Shown here: piece after piece, positions 55,001-64,000 of the stretch | How the letters are laid out: every line of letters starts with the position of its first letter | Numbering within the stretch: position 1 is the first letter of the stretch | Origin: Tubiluchus corallicola | Taxonomy: Eukaryota > Priapulida > Priapulimorpha > Priapulimorphida > Tubiluchidae | Reading direction: 5' to 3' | NCBI GenBank assembly: GCA_030141605.1 | Contig: JAQGDQ010000180.1 | Location: 343,501 to 407,500, forward strand | DNA: 64,000 nucleotides | The notes under the pieces: generated by a model | Databases searched by the model: none | What the model saw: only the letters and a program-made list of their open reading frames with translations | What the model was told of the DNA's origin: nothing | Translations under genes and position numbers: made by a program

Positions 55001-58000
55001 TTTACGTTTAATGCGGATCCGGATGCGGATGTGTTTTCCACATGTGGAACAGCTTGCAGAATGGCCTGTGGAAAAAAATCAATAGGGGTAGCTGCAAAAA
55101 AAGAGTAACGCATGCGCAGACTGCATAAACGGGTGCATTGAAAACGATATAAACCGATTTTGTCTTTTCCGCACCGACAAAACGCATCCGCATCTTCATG
55201 CTACATAAACGCCAATTGAATGAGGTTGTGAAGAAGATATAGTAGTATTATTAATTATAGTTACATCTACGTCCTGAGAACTCACTGAATTACGTATTAA
55301 TTAGTAGTAATGTCATCTTACAGGGTCATGCTAGACGTTGTGGGCAATTTGACCGTGAAACTGGCCACTCTTGAATCTGGTGTAACAGTTAGAGGCTCTG
55401 CAGGCATCCAAGTTCCAATTACAGGAGCCGTCCATGTTGACTTGAACACAATGTCGGTCGTCTCTAACATTGTTCCTATCCAGGTATTATAGTAACTTAT
55501 AACATAAACAATTCATAGACTTCGATTATTTAATGCTTACGATAGCAGCATATTTATGTACAACAGTGAAACATTTGGCTTAGGTATTCTTAAGGAAAGT
55601 TTTAAAGATAAGATGGCCATAAGTAATCGAAAACAAAGATTTATACACCAGAACGAACGAAATTTATAGGAGTTCATAAGTCAAGATCCGAAAATTAAGA
55701 TGGCTAGGACATCTTCTAAGATTACCAAGTGAAGTACCAATAAGAATTGCCTTAAAGGAAGCCTTAAAACCTTGCAAAAACCAATCAGGCAAAACCAAAA
55801 ACTACTTGGAAAGCTAAGATAAATAAAGATGTTCAAAAACTTCAACCAAATCTTTCTTTAGGAGTAGAAGAACTTACACTGCTAGCTGCAGATAGCAGTG
55901 GGTGGAATGCTCTAATAAATGTTGATACCTCAATGCCTACAATAGGTGGAATGAGATTTTGAAGAAGAAGAAGAAGAAACAATTTAAAACAGTTTGCAAA
56001 ATAAAAAACATCTTCTTGAATTTACTCCAATGTTCAAACATTACTCGTTCATTGTTTTGTTAAATCATATTGTTTCTTTTCTTTTGTCAGACTGAGACTG
56101 AAATCATCAGATTAGAGGTTGAACCGGCTACTTTCTTGTCTCACACGCCATTTACTGGACTCCTGCCACAATGCCCAATTGTCAACGTGTACGAATATCA
56201 TCAGCTCATCCCAATCACCGGACGTGAGAGCAGCATCCTGTATCCAGTAAGTTCACTTATATTGTTCTAGAAAAAACCTAAGAAGTTTAGATGATTTAGC
56301 GACTTCAGTCAGTGTTGAAGTAACGTTTGGTGTTCGTTGACACGCGTGGAACTGGATTTTCGTAAGATTTAAGATCGCAAATAGATTCATATACAGGGTG
56401 TCAGTGCGTAATCGAATTCCATCTTTGAATTTGAGAGAGATATTAAGTGAAAGGAACCTTCAAGAATGTAAAATTTTCATACATCTCGTAAAGGGTATAA
56501 TCGTGAAAAGCTATTAGAATGACGATAAATAATGTCGCAAATTTTAGTCTGTGTAAATATTCTGTCTACTTCTTATTTGGGTAAAACCTTATTGTTAAGT
56601 AAAATTTTAATTCTGGTAAAATTAATGAAAAATTTCATACATCGTTTTTGGATATAACCTTATCCATTTAAAAGTTTAACGAAATAAACAATGTTATAAC
56701 GTGTTTTTGTTAAAATCTTCCCTAAAAATAGACGGATTGTAAATAACTTTGTCAAATAAAGATTCGTTATTATATTATTATAATGTACGATCTTTTCACC
56801 ACACATCAAAATATCAGCACACTTAGTGAACATTGATTATTATATTTGTTTTGCTTAGATTGATTACCATGCCGAGATCAAGAGCTGGGGCGTCAAGGTT
56901 TTAACAAGAGGAGCTGTGACGACACCCGTAAATGGTGCTGCTTATTATCCACTGAATGGCATCCAAAAACTGTATCTGATTGCCACGCCAATTTATCCAT
57001 CCATACAGAAGGTAACATGGGATCCATTTTCTGTTTATTGTAATGCTGATGGAATAACAGCTTTGTAGTTGTTCAGTAATGTTTTCTAAAATTGGAGTTT
57101 ATTTATTTTAAGTTCTGCGACAATATGAAGAGAATGCCACTGGATGGATGACCTGGCTTGAGTTTATGAAAAATGTTGTTGTAAATAGTAGCAGGTTTAG
57201 GGTTGGCGTCTAATTCTTGAGTTATGTGTCGATAATAACAGAGCTGATCCAATAATAGTGTTCTGTGTATGTCATACTTTGAAGACTAAAAAATAATGGC
57301 GGCGGGGGGGGGGGTCACTCTCAGTCGAACTGTTTCAGCTACATGAAGGGTCATCAATAATACTCCTGGAAAACAAATCACCTTTTAATTGTGAAAAATT
57401 GGCAATGAATCTATTTGTTGAAATCTCATTACTTCGATCATCATTATAATTGGGGCATACTGACACTAGCATTGCAATTTCTTTTGTTGTAATTGTCTGT
57501 GTGATTCCTTTATTCCTAAACATTAAACTTTTTGTCGTGTCTGTATTGAAGAAAAATTCAATTTTCGTTGCAGATTGAACTGAAATTCAGATATGGTCAA
57601 ACTCCTAATGATCTCCAGGATCTACGTTACTCGGAAATGACACAACTCAGTCCTTTAAGCTACCTGTCTCACCAGGAGGCAACCAGCAGGTACATCTATG
57701 CTACCCTCAAGACTTACACTGGATCTCAACCTCAGGTAAGATATTGCCTTCAGTTTGAATACAGTGAATGTTGCTTTCAGCTTTGAGCTTTGGACATTAA
57801 AAGCAAATCATAAAGCTGAAATCGATGCGTTTCAAAGGTGAAATTACAGAAACATTTTGGGTGTCATATGGCTAAAGAAAATCTCAAACAAAGATCTATA
57901 TGAAAAAGTAAAAGAAGAACCTTGGACAAGAAAAATAAAAAGACGCCGTTTAAGATGGGTTGGGCAGATGCTTAGACTACCTGCTGATATTCCAGGAAAG

Positions 58001-61000
58001 ATAGCTCTTCAACAAGCCATAGAACCAGCTAAAAAACCGCAGGAGAACAAATGTTAACATATTTAGAATTTGTACAGGAAAATTTAGACACTTCAGCATT
58101 GATCCTTAGAGATAAATGCACTTGGGATACTGCAGTGAGTAGAGAGTCCTGGCATAGAGAGATGAACAGAATCATGTCCCTGGACGTATGATTCATTGAA
58201 TGATGATGCTTTCAGCCAAGCACCTTTATTTCTTGATTTGTGGGTATGTAAAATTTTTTATCATTTCTCAAAGTTTTGTTGTTTTTGTAGCTAAGAGAAG
58301 AGGTGATAGCTACCTTGCACCATTCACCAATGTGGAGGAAGATCGCAATGGACTTGAAGACGAGCTTCTTGACCAGAGCTGGACGCAAAATCGTAAGTTT
58401 CATCAACAACAAATTAACACATATTTCAAGCAGTTAACTTGGCTTCCCTAACTGTGAATGGCTATAACAGCCAACACTACGGACATATTCGTCTAAGATT
58501 TGGCCTATGTTGTCCTTAATGCTTTCGGAATCTGCAATTATCTAAGACATTGTAGTCAAGAACGTTTGAGTCTTTTATGTTACCTAGATACTAAACAAAG
58601 CACTGCTGTATTTCTTATGATTTCCGCTTTTATTAAGAGGTTTTCAGACGTCATTTAAGACATCTGTACTGTTTTTAAGCTCTTCTTGACGATTATAAAT
58701 TGTATTTTTTTAGAAAGTTTATTAATTGTTTTGTTAGTTCGTCGTGAAAGGCAACGTGGGATTCCCTGACCTTCCCATTTCCTATTACGAACCATATACC
58801 AGCTACCAAGGTCAACTTCCAAGCATGAACGGAGAGTTTGACATCGAATACTACGATCCACGAGGCACAAAAGTAGCAGCTCGAGTCCAGGTAGGCGACA
58901 ATTAATGTTCTTCAAAAATTTAAATGTCTTATATAATAAGCTTTTTCACAGCTCCAGTGATTTTATTGATGATCGTGAAAAGGTCAGAGGTTAAGTGTAC
59001 CAGACAACGCGTTTGTATACACTAGACAATGCCTGGCAGGCCAATGCTGTTGCAATAGTAACCGTTTTAACAGCTAGCTAGAACCTTACCTGGCTCATTT
59101 TTTTCTTGTTCTCAAACAAGATTCTGCTAGTCAATCTCTCCACGCACAGACTAATGCATAGTTAAGTTAAAGTCCACGTAAGATAACTGAAGTTACTGAA
59201 CTGATGAGGCAGACGGCTTAAGTTACATTTTAAAACGTGTTACTGTGGTACACTTAACCTCTGATCTAAGGTGTGAAAGAAACTATGAAAAGGTTTATTT
59301 GGTATGTTAGTTAGCCTCTAATAAAATACTAAACCCAAAATTGCACGCACTGACTTTAACTGCGTGCATTGAACGATACCGCCATCTATCCATAGAAACG
59401 CGAAATTTTATAGTGCTAATTTAACCACCTAAGTGGACTAGTTACTAGGCTTCAAAACTCACATTGTCGCATTTTATTACTTTTCCACAAATAGATGGCA
59501 GGCATACTGTATGCGTTCCGAATTTAAAAATATGAAATCGTCTTCCAGGTAACTGGTGAAAAGTCAGAATGGCAAATTCAGAACGAACCTCTGCTGAGTG
59601 AGGAGTGCAGCCGCTACGGACAGAGAAGCCTGACTTGTTGGAAGCACAAGAAATCTATGCTACAGATGAGACAGATGATTGTTGACGTACAATACCATCA
59701 GGTGGGTTTGGAATTTTGATCAACAAAACAGGTAGCACCTTCTCCAGATTTTTCAACACTTTTCTGTGGTCCATTCCAGAGACCTGCACTGATTGCCTCT
59801 TGAGTACAGTCCGGCTCATACTTACATATCAGACCTTCTTAAACTATATGTGCCTCGCAGAGCATTAAGAGCTAGCTCAAGCGGAAGTAATATTGAAATC
59901 CCACGTACCAGGCTTGTCACTTGCGGTGATGAATCATTCACTTCTGCTGCCCCCAAATTGTGGAATTCTTTGCCTCTGCGATTACGCCTGGTCAAGTCGC
60001 TTGGATAATTTTTAAAAAGTCTGAAAACTTACTATTTTAATGAAGCCTTTTGTGGTTGAGCTAATCTTGTATTTTTACGATTGTACATGTGCATTGCTTT
60101 TATTATTTTGCTAAATTTTCTGTGTTTTTATTATTGTTCCTTTTTGTCATATTCAACGTACGTTTAATCAATCAATGTGCCGCGGTCTTACATATCTTAA
60201 TAATTAATTTTTTAGTAATTTTGACGATCTTTTATTTGTAAGATGCATTCGATCATCGTGTAAAATGTAGTAAAAATATTCAATAAATTCTTATTAAATT
60301 ATTATGAATTGGTTTAGCTTCTGTGATTTTCAATGGCTTCTTTTACAGATTCCACTGTGGTTGAAGAAGTACATGTATCTGAACAGTCTGAGGCTCCTGA
60401 ACTACGTGTACAACGACATCACTGCTTTTGAACTAAAAGACACGGGCAACTTGGTATTCCCCGATCAGTTTAGAGTGAGTGGGAAGATTCCTGATATTTT
60501 TATACTATTAGTTTAAAATATGCTTTGCGTCACATTAAATTACACGTAACACATAACTTGTACTATTCCTGGGTTGCATTTAATTTTATTTCAAGGGGAA
60601 TTTCAAAGATCTTTTGCAGTGAAATCTAGTTATCTCCCAATAATTTTTTTTCAAATTAAGGTTTTTTCAAAATTCGACAGTATTTAAAGTATTCATTTTC
60701 AGGTTATCACGAGAATTTTGCCAAACAACCGCCAGGTGGACATTGTCGTTGACTTCCCCAACATGAAGGTGACGATGCTTCGCGTTCCACTTCCCGTCCA
60801 ACTAGAGCCGTTTTCGCATCGCCGCAGCATCTTCATGAATTATGTGCAATCAGTTACGATGGAAAATATTGAGCGTAAGTTATTTGTTTTTTATTTAGCT
60901 TTTTCAAAGCAATACAATTAATATACTCCAATACTCAGCCTTTTTGCTTGAATTCATTTAGTCTACTTGGAGATGATAGTTTTTAACCGAATGACCGTAT

Positions 61001-63751
61001 GTCGCCTTGTCTCATACCAACACCTATCTACTAGTATATCGTACACTGCAAATTGTGATATTATTAATAAAATAATATTGGTTGGCATCCTTCTTTCTCT
61101 GAAGACAATGGAGTGTGCGCCAAGAGAGTCAGTTACTGATCACATTGATGGAGCTGCAGCATCGACTGTGGCTGAACAATCCGATCCTTGAACCACTCCA
61201 GGGCGCAAGCCTGGGCAAGGTGTATGGAGATCCTGAGTTGCCCAGACAACAGGAACCCACTCTCTTCCTCCCTGGTGTAGTCCAAAGAAAAGCAGAGCGA
61301 TACGTTTGGCACCAGGTTGGCTGCAGGAGCTGCCGGAGTCAGTGAGCATGCTGCACTGGTTCGCCTTCGGGGCTCCACTCCTGATTTGGAAGGTTTACTC
61401 CTCTACACATGGCCGTTGGGCCACTTGACCTCCTCCGCCCTCTGGCCGTTGGCTGCTTGTGCAGCTCTTCCGCCTAGTGTCGAGATACAGTGTGGACATC
61501 CCGCAAGCCTACAGCACCTGGTATTCCTAGGCGGTCACCCATCCAAGTACTAACCAGGCTGTACGTTGCTTAACTTCGATGATGAGACGAGAACCGGTGT
61601 TTTCAACGTGATTTGGCCGTAGTTAACATAATATATGATATAAAATATGATATATGACATGAATATATGATATAAAAAATTAAATTAAAACATTATATCA
61701 GTCCCACCGTGTACGTAAGAACAAAGAACGGTTCACAATGTCAGCAAACGTTTCTTTTTAACATACGTCACTTCCTATCCCACAATCCAGTGCTTTAACT
61801 TAACTAGTATAAACAATCATTACCTATATTCTTTTTCTTTTATCACAGCGTACTGCAAGTTGACCCCAGACAACAAACTACGTACTTTTGACGGCGTTAC
61901 CGTTGATCTGCCGATGCCGCCTACGTGTGAACACGTCTTAAGCAAAGCGTGCAGCGGTGGAGAGGAGTTCATCGTCATTCTTGCTAAGGATGAGAAGACC
62001 CATCAGAAGGTTTGTGCTTTTACTTGATGTAAAGCTACCAGGTCTATGCGTGGTTGTCTTGGACACTAGACATTTGTCAAATCGGGTTTCTATAGGAAAA
62101 TTAGGACATTCTTTTAAATTGTCACTGTTATGTCATTAATTAGTTCTAAACTTTTATTATTCTCTTATTCTAAACCCCCATCTCTGGCCAGTCCTCTTCG
62201 AAAATGCAATTCATAAGTTTGGAATTTCGAAGGAGAGTTGAGATGTGATTGTGACTGTTCTTAAAATGTGACCCATCATGGTGACTGAACTTGCTATGCA
62301 TTGTGGTATATAACGTAAAGTTCTTTCATAAAGGCAAGCTTATTGTCTTAGATAAATCCACTCTGACACTTTGGACACACCGCTAGTGATAGAGTTGGAA
62401 ATTTAAATTTTACTGAGGAAGTACAAAGTACGCTTTGCAGTTTTGCTTTAATGTTTAGCGCTAAGTTGAGCTTAACTAAGCGAGTTTACTCATCAATAGA
62501 CGTAATTTCAAGGTAACGTGTGGTTAGTGAAAAGAAGATGAACCACTTTAATCGTTAGCAACTTAGCTATTGTGACGGAACACAAAAGAATTCCCTTCAT
62601 AGCATATGGTGTTCTCAGAAATCTTTATTTCTGTATATAAAAAATGAAAATAATAAATTTGACTGCTTTCACTGCTTACAAATTTATAATGATCTAATTA
62701 TTATAATTTAAGACAATAAAAGTGAATATTACTCACATCGTGCGGTTATAACAACTTAATACATCATTGGAACGTCATACTAGTTTACAGCAAATCAGGT
62801 AGAGACGCTACAAATAATTACTTGAAAAATTATCTAAACATTATTTAACGTTTGCTGAGGCTTCTGTAAGCGTGTTTAGTGAGGCTCAACCTAATTTACA
62901 CACTTCACAGGTAAAATTAGAGGTAAGTTCACATAGGTGCTGCCACCTACATGTTAAGGCCAGAAACTGTTATTAAACTATAAAGCTATTAAACGAAAAA
63001 CAGCTACTTTTTAAAGTTATCCTAGCTTTAAGAAAAATAATTAGTTTACGAACAAAATGTTGATCGAGCAAATATCGTTCAAGATGTTGAAGATCTACGT
63101 TGAAGGCAAGAAGATCGAAATCAAACCACAGATGACGGTGCTCATGGATGGCAAACCAGTCACCGATGATGTTGTTCTTAAGTACGTATGATTTAAACAG
63201 ATAGTTGAACTAATACTTCGTTAATTTAAACACTGTTATTCGTGATATTATAGCTTCTGTGGGGCTTTAGAAATTACTGCAGACAAAAGCAGTGGAACAG
63301 CTAGAACATTAAATATGCAAGAACATTCAGTTTGTGACACGTATAACGCTCTTTTGCAGATATAGTCACAAAGTCTTTATAGTCACTATAGTCGTTTTAC
63401 TTGTAATCAGAAAGAAAGAGACCTACAAACCTAAAAATGAAAGAGATATGAAATGAAAGAGAAATGAAAGAAATAGCAGATTGTAAATAAATTTAGACAC
63501 AATTCGTTGACAAACTTGATAGCATAGTTCTCTTCCGACATTAGTCAGACTTTAACAATATCTACTGATGTGCTTAGTTAACATTTAAGTGCAAATTCGT
63601 ATGTGACGTTTCCAGGAAAGATCCCAAAGATCCAAAGAGCAAGGAAATGTTGAAGTTGCTGTTTGATTCCAACGCCAAGAAACATTTGACTGTGAAAGCA
63701 CCAATCGTGGGTCTTGAAGTCCAGACTGATCTTGAGAGCATCCAGATTAAG
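44117..63751 (+). CDS. Vg: Vitellogenin-type large lipid transfer protein, 31 exons visible, 3' end outside window
   Basis: Exons: 44117-44162, 45357-45398, 45683-45745, 45916-46061, 46709-46873, 47056-47238, 47373-47588, 47796-47944, 48060-48243, 48617-48801, 48980-49145, 49418-49555, 50061-50261, 51020-51237, 51380-51471, 52186-52310, 53383-53538, 53974-54094, 54417-54672, 55324-55483, 56091-56246, 56859-57011, 57574-57735, 58291-58392, 58738-58890, 59549-59701, 60349-60474, 60703-60874, 61849-62009, 63084-63181, 63616-63751. All phases agree, giving 1528 codons. Order: signal peptide (1-15), Pro/Tyr-rich spacer, vitellogenin N-terminal lipid-binding module from about 51 (with PKWSVDIKLG, the conserved strand of this family), alpha-helical repeats about 400-730, open beta-sheet region, von Willebrand D domain from about 1397. 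Such proteins are secreted lipid carriers taken up as yolk. No polyserine phosvitin-like run is present so far, as in nematode vitellogenins. An apolipophorin or clotting-protein relative is less likely but not excluded. Confidence 0.88.
44185..44600. repeat. ~33-bp tandem repeat in vitellogenin intron 1
   Basis: About 12 copies of gttcacatgttagatagtat followed by actaaaggattgc, beginning about 20 bases after the exon 1 donor. Copies are diverged. Confidence 0.9.
46709..50261 (+). CDS. Vg: Vitellogenin exons 5-13: N-terminal beta-barrel and start of helical domain
   Basis: Residues 100-628. Exon 6 holds the family-diagnostic strand VEQQDPKWSVDIKLGLVSLI. Exon 7 has the paired Cys and the YEV/TKIRDYKTCQ segment. 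Exons 10-13 are helical, with patterns such as LDRQVQQVIVDTLNEI and LEIRLQAVYALRRVA typical of the superhelical lipovitellin region. Introns are 110-800 bases; those after exons 9 and 12 hold tandem arrays. Confidence 0.87.
48275..48510. repeat. 42-bp tandem repeat in vitellogenin intron 9
   Basis: About five copies of ttaaccattaacaatatctt plus aaagagtaactattggatatag. The central ones are identical. No exon sequence is included. Confidence 0.9.
49620..50077 (+). repeat. 94-bp tandem repeat containing the exon 13 acceptor
   Basis: The boundary cag/AGGTCACTCAACAACTT occurs at 49685, 49779, 49873 and 49967 and at the true exon start 50061, exactly 94 bases apart, with a diverged partial unit before. 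Units alternate between two types, giving a 188-bp dimer. The first ~17 exon bases are inside the repeat. Confidence 0.93.
50370..50820. mobile_element. TIR element in vitellogenin intron 13
   Basis: Left arm 50378-50480 and right arm about 50680-50810 are inverted repeats (gtaaatttaccactgatgat and gtcgaaacgtttgacat occur in both). A truncated relative lies at 51815-52135. Confidence 0.65.
51020..55483 (+). CDS. Vg: Vitellogenin exons 14-20: end of helical domain and following beta-sheet region
   Basis: Residues 629-1004. Exon 14 completes the helical region (VTEDYELRIAAFLTLM). Exons 15-20 encode alternating strands (KDVKMALKFGRTF, FDISFTKTHPIIHSEV) characteristic of the open-faced lipid-binding sheet (DUF1943-type). 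Exon 17 starts at 53383 immediately after nine tandem copies of its own boundary. Confidence 0.85.
51815..52135 (+). mobile_element. 5'-truncated copy of the 50370 element
   Basis: Shares gcttaatcattagctacttgg-like and aaacgtttggcatgatttta-like segments with the element at 50370. The left inverted arm is missing. Confidence 0.6.
52788..53408 (+). repeat. 62-bp tandem repeat containing the exon 17 acceptor
   Basis: The boundary ttgtag/GCTGGAGTACGCATGC occurs ten times exactly 62 bases apart (52825, 52887 and so on to 53321); the last, 53383, is the true exon start. Units are nearly identical. Each carries ~25 exon bases and a TATAAC branch-like site ~17 bases before the AG. Confidence 0.95.
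54980..55215. mobile_element. Short inverted-repeat insertion in a vitellogenin intron
   Basis: GGATGCGGATG near 55020 returns inverted as CGCATCCGCATC near 55183, enclosing ~160 bases. The ends are ragged and no second copy is present in the window. Confidence 0.3.
55640..55975 (+). mobile_element. LINE 3' fragment with (GAA)n tail
   Basis: Translation gives IRWLGHLLRLPSEVPIRIAL-like sequence and SLGVEELTLLAADSSGWNAL before a stop, ending in a short (GAA)n tail. It is homologous to the tail at 57820 but a separate, more decayed insertion. Confidence 0.58.
56091..60874 (+). CDS. Vg: Vitellogenin exons 21-28: C-terminal beta-sheet region before the vWD domain
   Basis: Residues 1005-1396. Strand-rich coding with GRESSILYP, DYHAEIKSWGVKVLTRG and KIELKFRYG blocks. 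There is no serine-rich phosvitin segment between the sheet domain and the vWD domain. Splice phases are all consistent. Introns here contain three LINE tails and one MITE. Confidence 0.84.
57820..58195 (+). mobile_element. LINE 3' fragment (RRLRWVGQMLR type)
   Basis: Translation includes KKISNKDLYEKVKEEPWTRK and RRRLRWVGQMLRLPADIPGK, a tail motif found at the end of several LINE-type reverse transcriptase proteins, followed by stops. Related in type to the fragment at 55640. Confidence 0.6.
58979..59275 (+). mobile_element. MITE-2 copy in a vitellogenin intron
   Basis: Second copy of the family seen at 17165, with clear terminal inverted repeats (AGGTCAGAGGTTAAGTGTAC against gtacacttaacctctgatc). 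It sits in the intron between exons 25 and 26. Confidence 0.74.
59765..60180 (+). mobile_element. LINE 3' fragment (CR1/L2-like C-terminus)
   Basis: Translation gives ISDLLKLYVPRRALRASSS, then GDESFTSAAPKLWNSLPLRL and SLKTYYFNEAF, the standard C-terminal signature of CR1/L2-type non-LTR reverse transcriptase proteins. Only the last ~100 codons and 3' tail are present, so it is 5'-truncated and dead. Confidence 0.72.
61110..61504 (-). mobile_element. GC-rich body downstream of the 5S-like head
   Basis: About 390 bases much richer in G+C than the surrounding intron, reading directly on from the 5S-like 3' end. It has open stretches on both strands without recognisable protein similarity. Continuity and composition suggest it is the body of the same element. 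Confidence 0.5.
61505..61624 (-). rRNA. 5S rRNA-like sequence, probably head of a SINE-like repeat
   Basis: The reverse complement over exactly 120 bases follows eukaryotic 5S rRNA from the ACGGCC start region through CACGTTGAAAACACCGG, AAGTTAAGCAACGT (A box) and GGTTAGTACTTGGATGGG (C box) to CAGGTGCTGTAGGCTT. A few substitutions occur in loop and stem positions and in the intermediate element. There is no T-run terminator after the 3' end; instead an unrelated GC-rich sequence follows down to about 61110. A lone copy inside a vitellogenin intron, with read-through downstream, fits a 5S-headed SINE or a retropseudogene better than a working rRNA gene. Confidence 0.85.
61849..63751 (+). CDS. 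Vg: Vitellogenin exons 29-31: von Willebrand factor type D domain (continues)
   Basis: Exon 29 begins YCKLTPDNKLRTFDGVTVDL and has CEHVLSKACSG, the standard opening of vWD domains (Cys, TFDG, Cys-x-x-VL-x-K-x-C). Exon 30 is assigned from a weak acceptor (caag at 63080-63083) giving MLKIYVEGKKIEI; exon 31 continues in phase. The donor at 63752 leads to exons beyond the window. Confidence 0.8.
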
Positions 63752-64000
63752 GTAAGCAATTACTACTTACGATGAAAATAGTTTTTTATCATAAAAAAAG
63801 AGTTTTTGTTGCGGAACCTATTGCCTAAGTAGGTTGTCCTAAATGCGTTTGTTTAATCAGTTTAGAGCTCAGAGAAAAAATGTAACAATTTCGGTGTAAG
63901 TTTTGCACAAATGGAAAGTTTTGCACGAGACAATCTGATGTTCTGCTACAATTATCATAATATTAACTTCAAAAAATCAATAATTTTAGTACATGTATAT

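Overview
The window is nuclear genomic DNA from an invertebrate animal. It is AT-rich, intron-rich and full of repeats, with no bacterial-style operons. Two protein-coding genes can be reconstructed exon by exon, both on the + strand. The first (7292-34252) encodes a secreted chitin deacetylase-like protein with the order signal peptide, peritrophin-A chitin-binding domain, LDLa domain, NodB-type deacetylase domain. The second (44117 to beyond the right edge) encodes a large lipid transfer protein of the vitellogenin type, with 31 exons and 1528 codons visible, running from the signal peptide into the von Willebrand type D domain. This pair points to an ecdysozoan. The exact phylum cannot be fixed: the core promoters look arthropod-like, but the telomere-like repeats are CCCTAA-type rather than the TTAGG usual in arthropods, so a priapulid or similar lineage is as possible as an arthropod.

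Layout: 1-7.2 kb is intergenic, with decayed LINE pieces, one copy of a ~600 bp MITE and an (AAT)n tract. 7.2-34.3 kb is the deacetylase gene; its first intron is 16 kb and holds a 39-unit 20-bp minisatellite, MITE copies, microsatellites and a terminal-inverted-repeat element. 34.3-44.1 kb is intergenic and repeat-dense: MITEs, an 88-bp minisatellite, a CCCTAA-like block, a ~41-bp minisatellite and a palindromic cluster just upstream of the second promoter. 44.1-64 kb is the vitellogenin gene, whose introns carry LINE tails, MITEs, minisatellites and a 5S rRNA-derived repeat.

The two genes have unrelated roles (cuticle or peritrophic chitin matrix, and yolk or lipid transport) and nothing suggests co-regulation. 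The most unusual observations are: (i) two vitellogenin introns expanded by tandem repeats whose unit contains the 3' splice site plus the first bases of the following exon, making ladders of 4 and 9 decoy acceptors; (ii) a chitin deacetylase-like protein that has lost both acidic residues of motif 1 and one metal-binding His; (iii) four unrelated repeat families carrying hammerhead-ribozyme-like cores; (iv) a full-length 5S rRNA-like sequence heading a SINE-like repeat; and (v) seven same-strand copies of one MITE family, all on the deacetylase side of the window.
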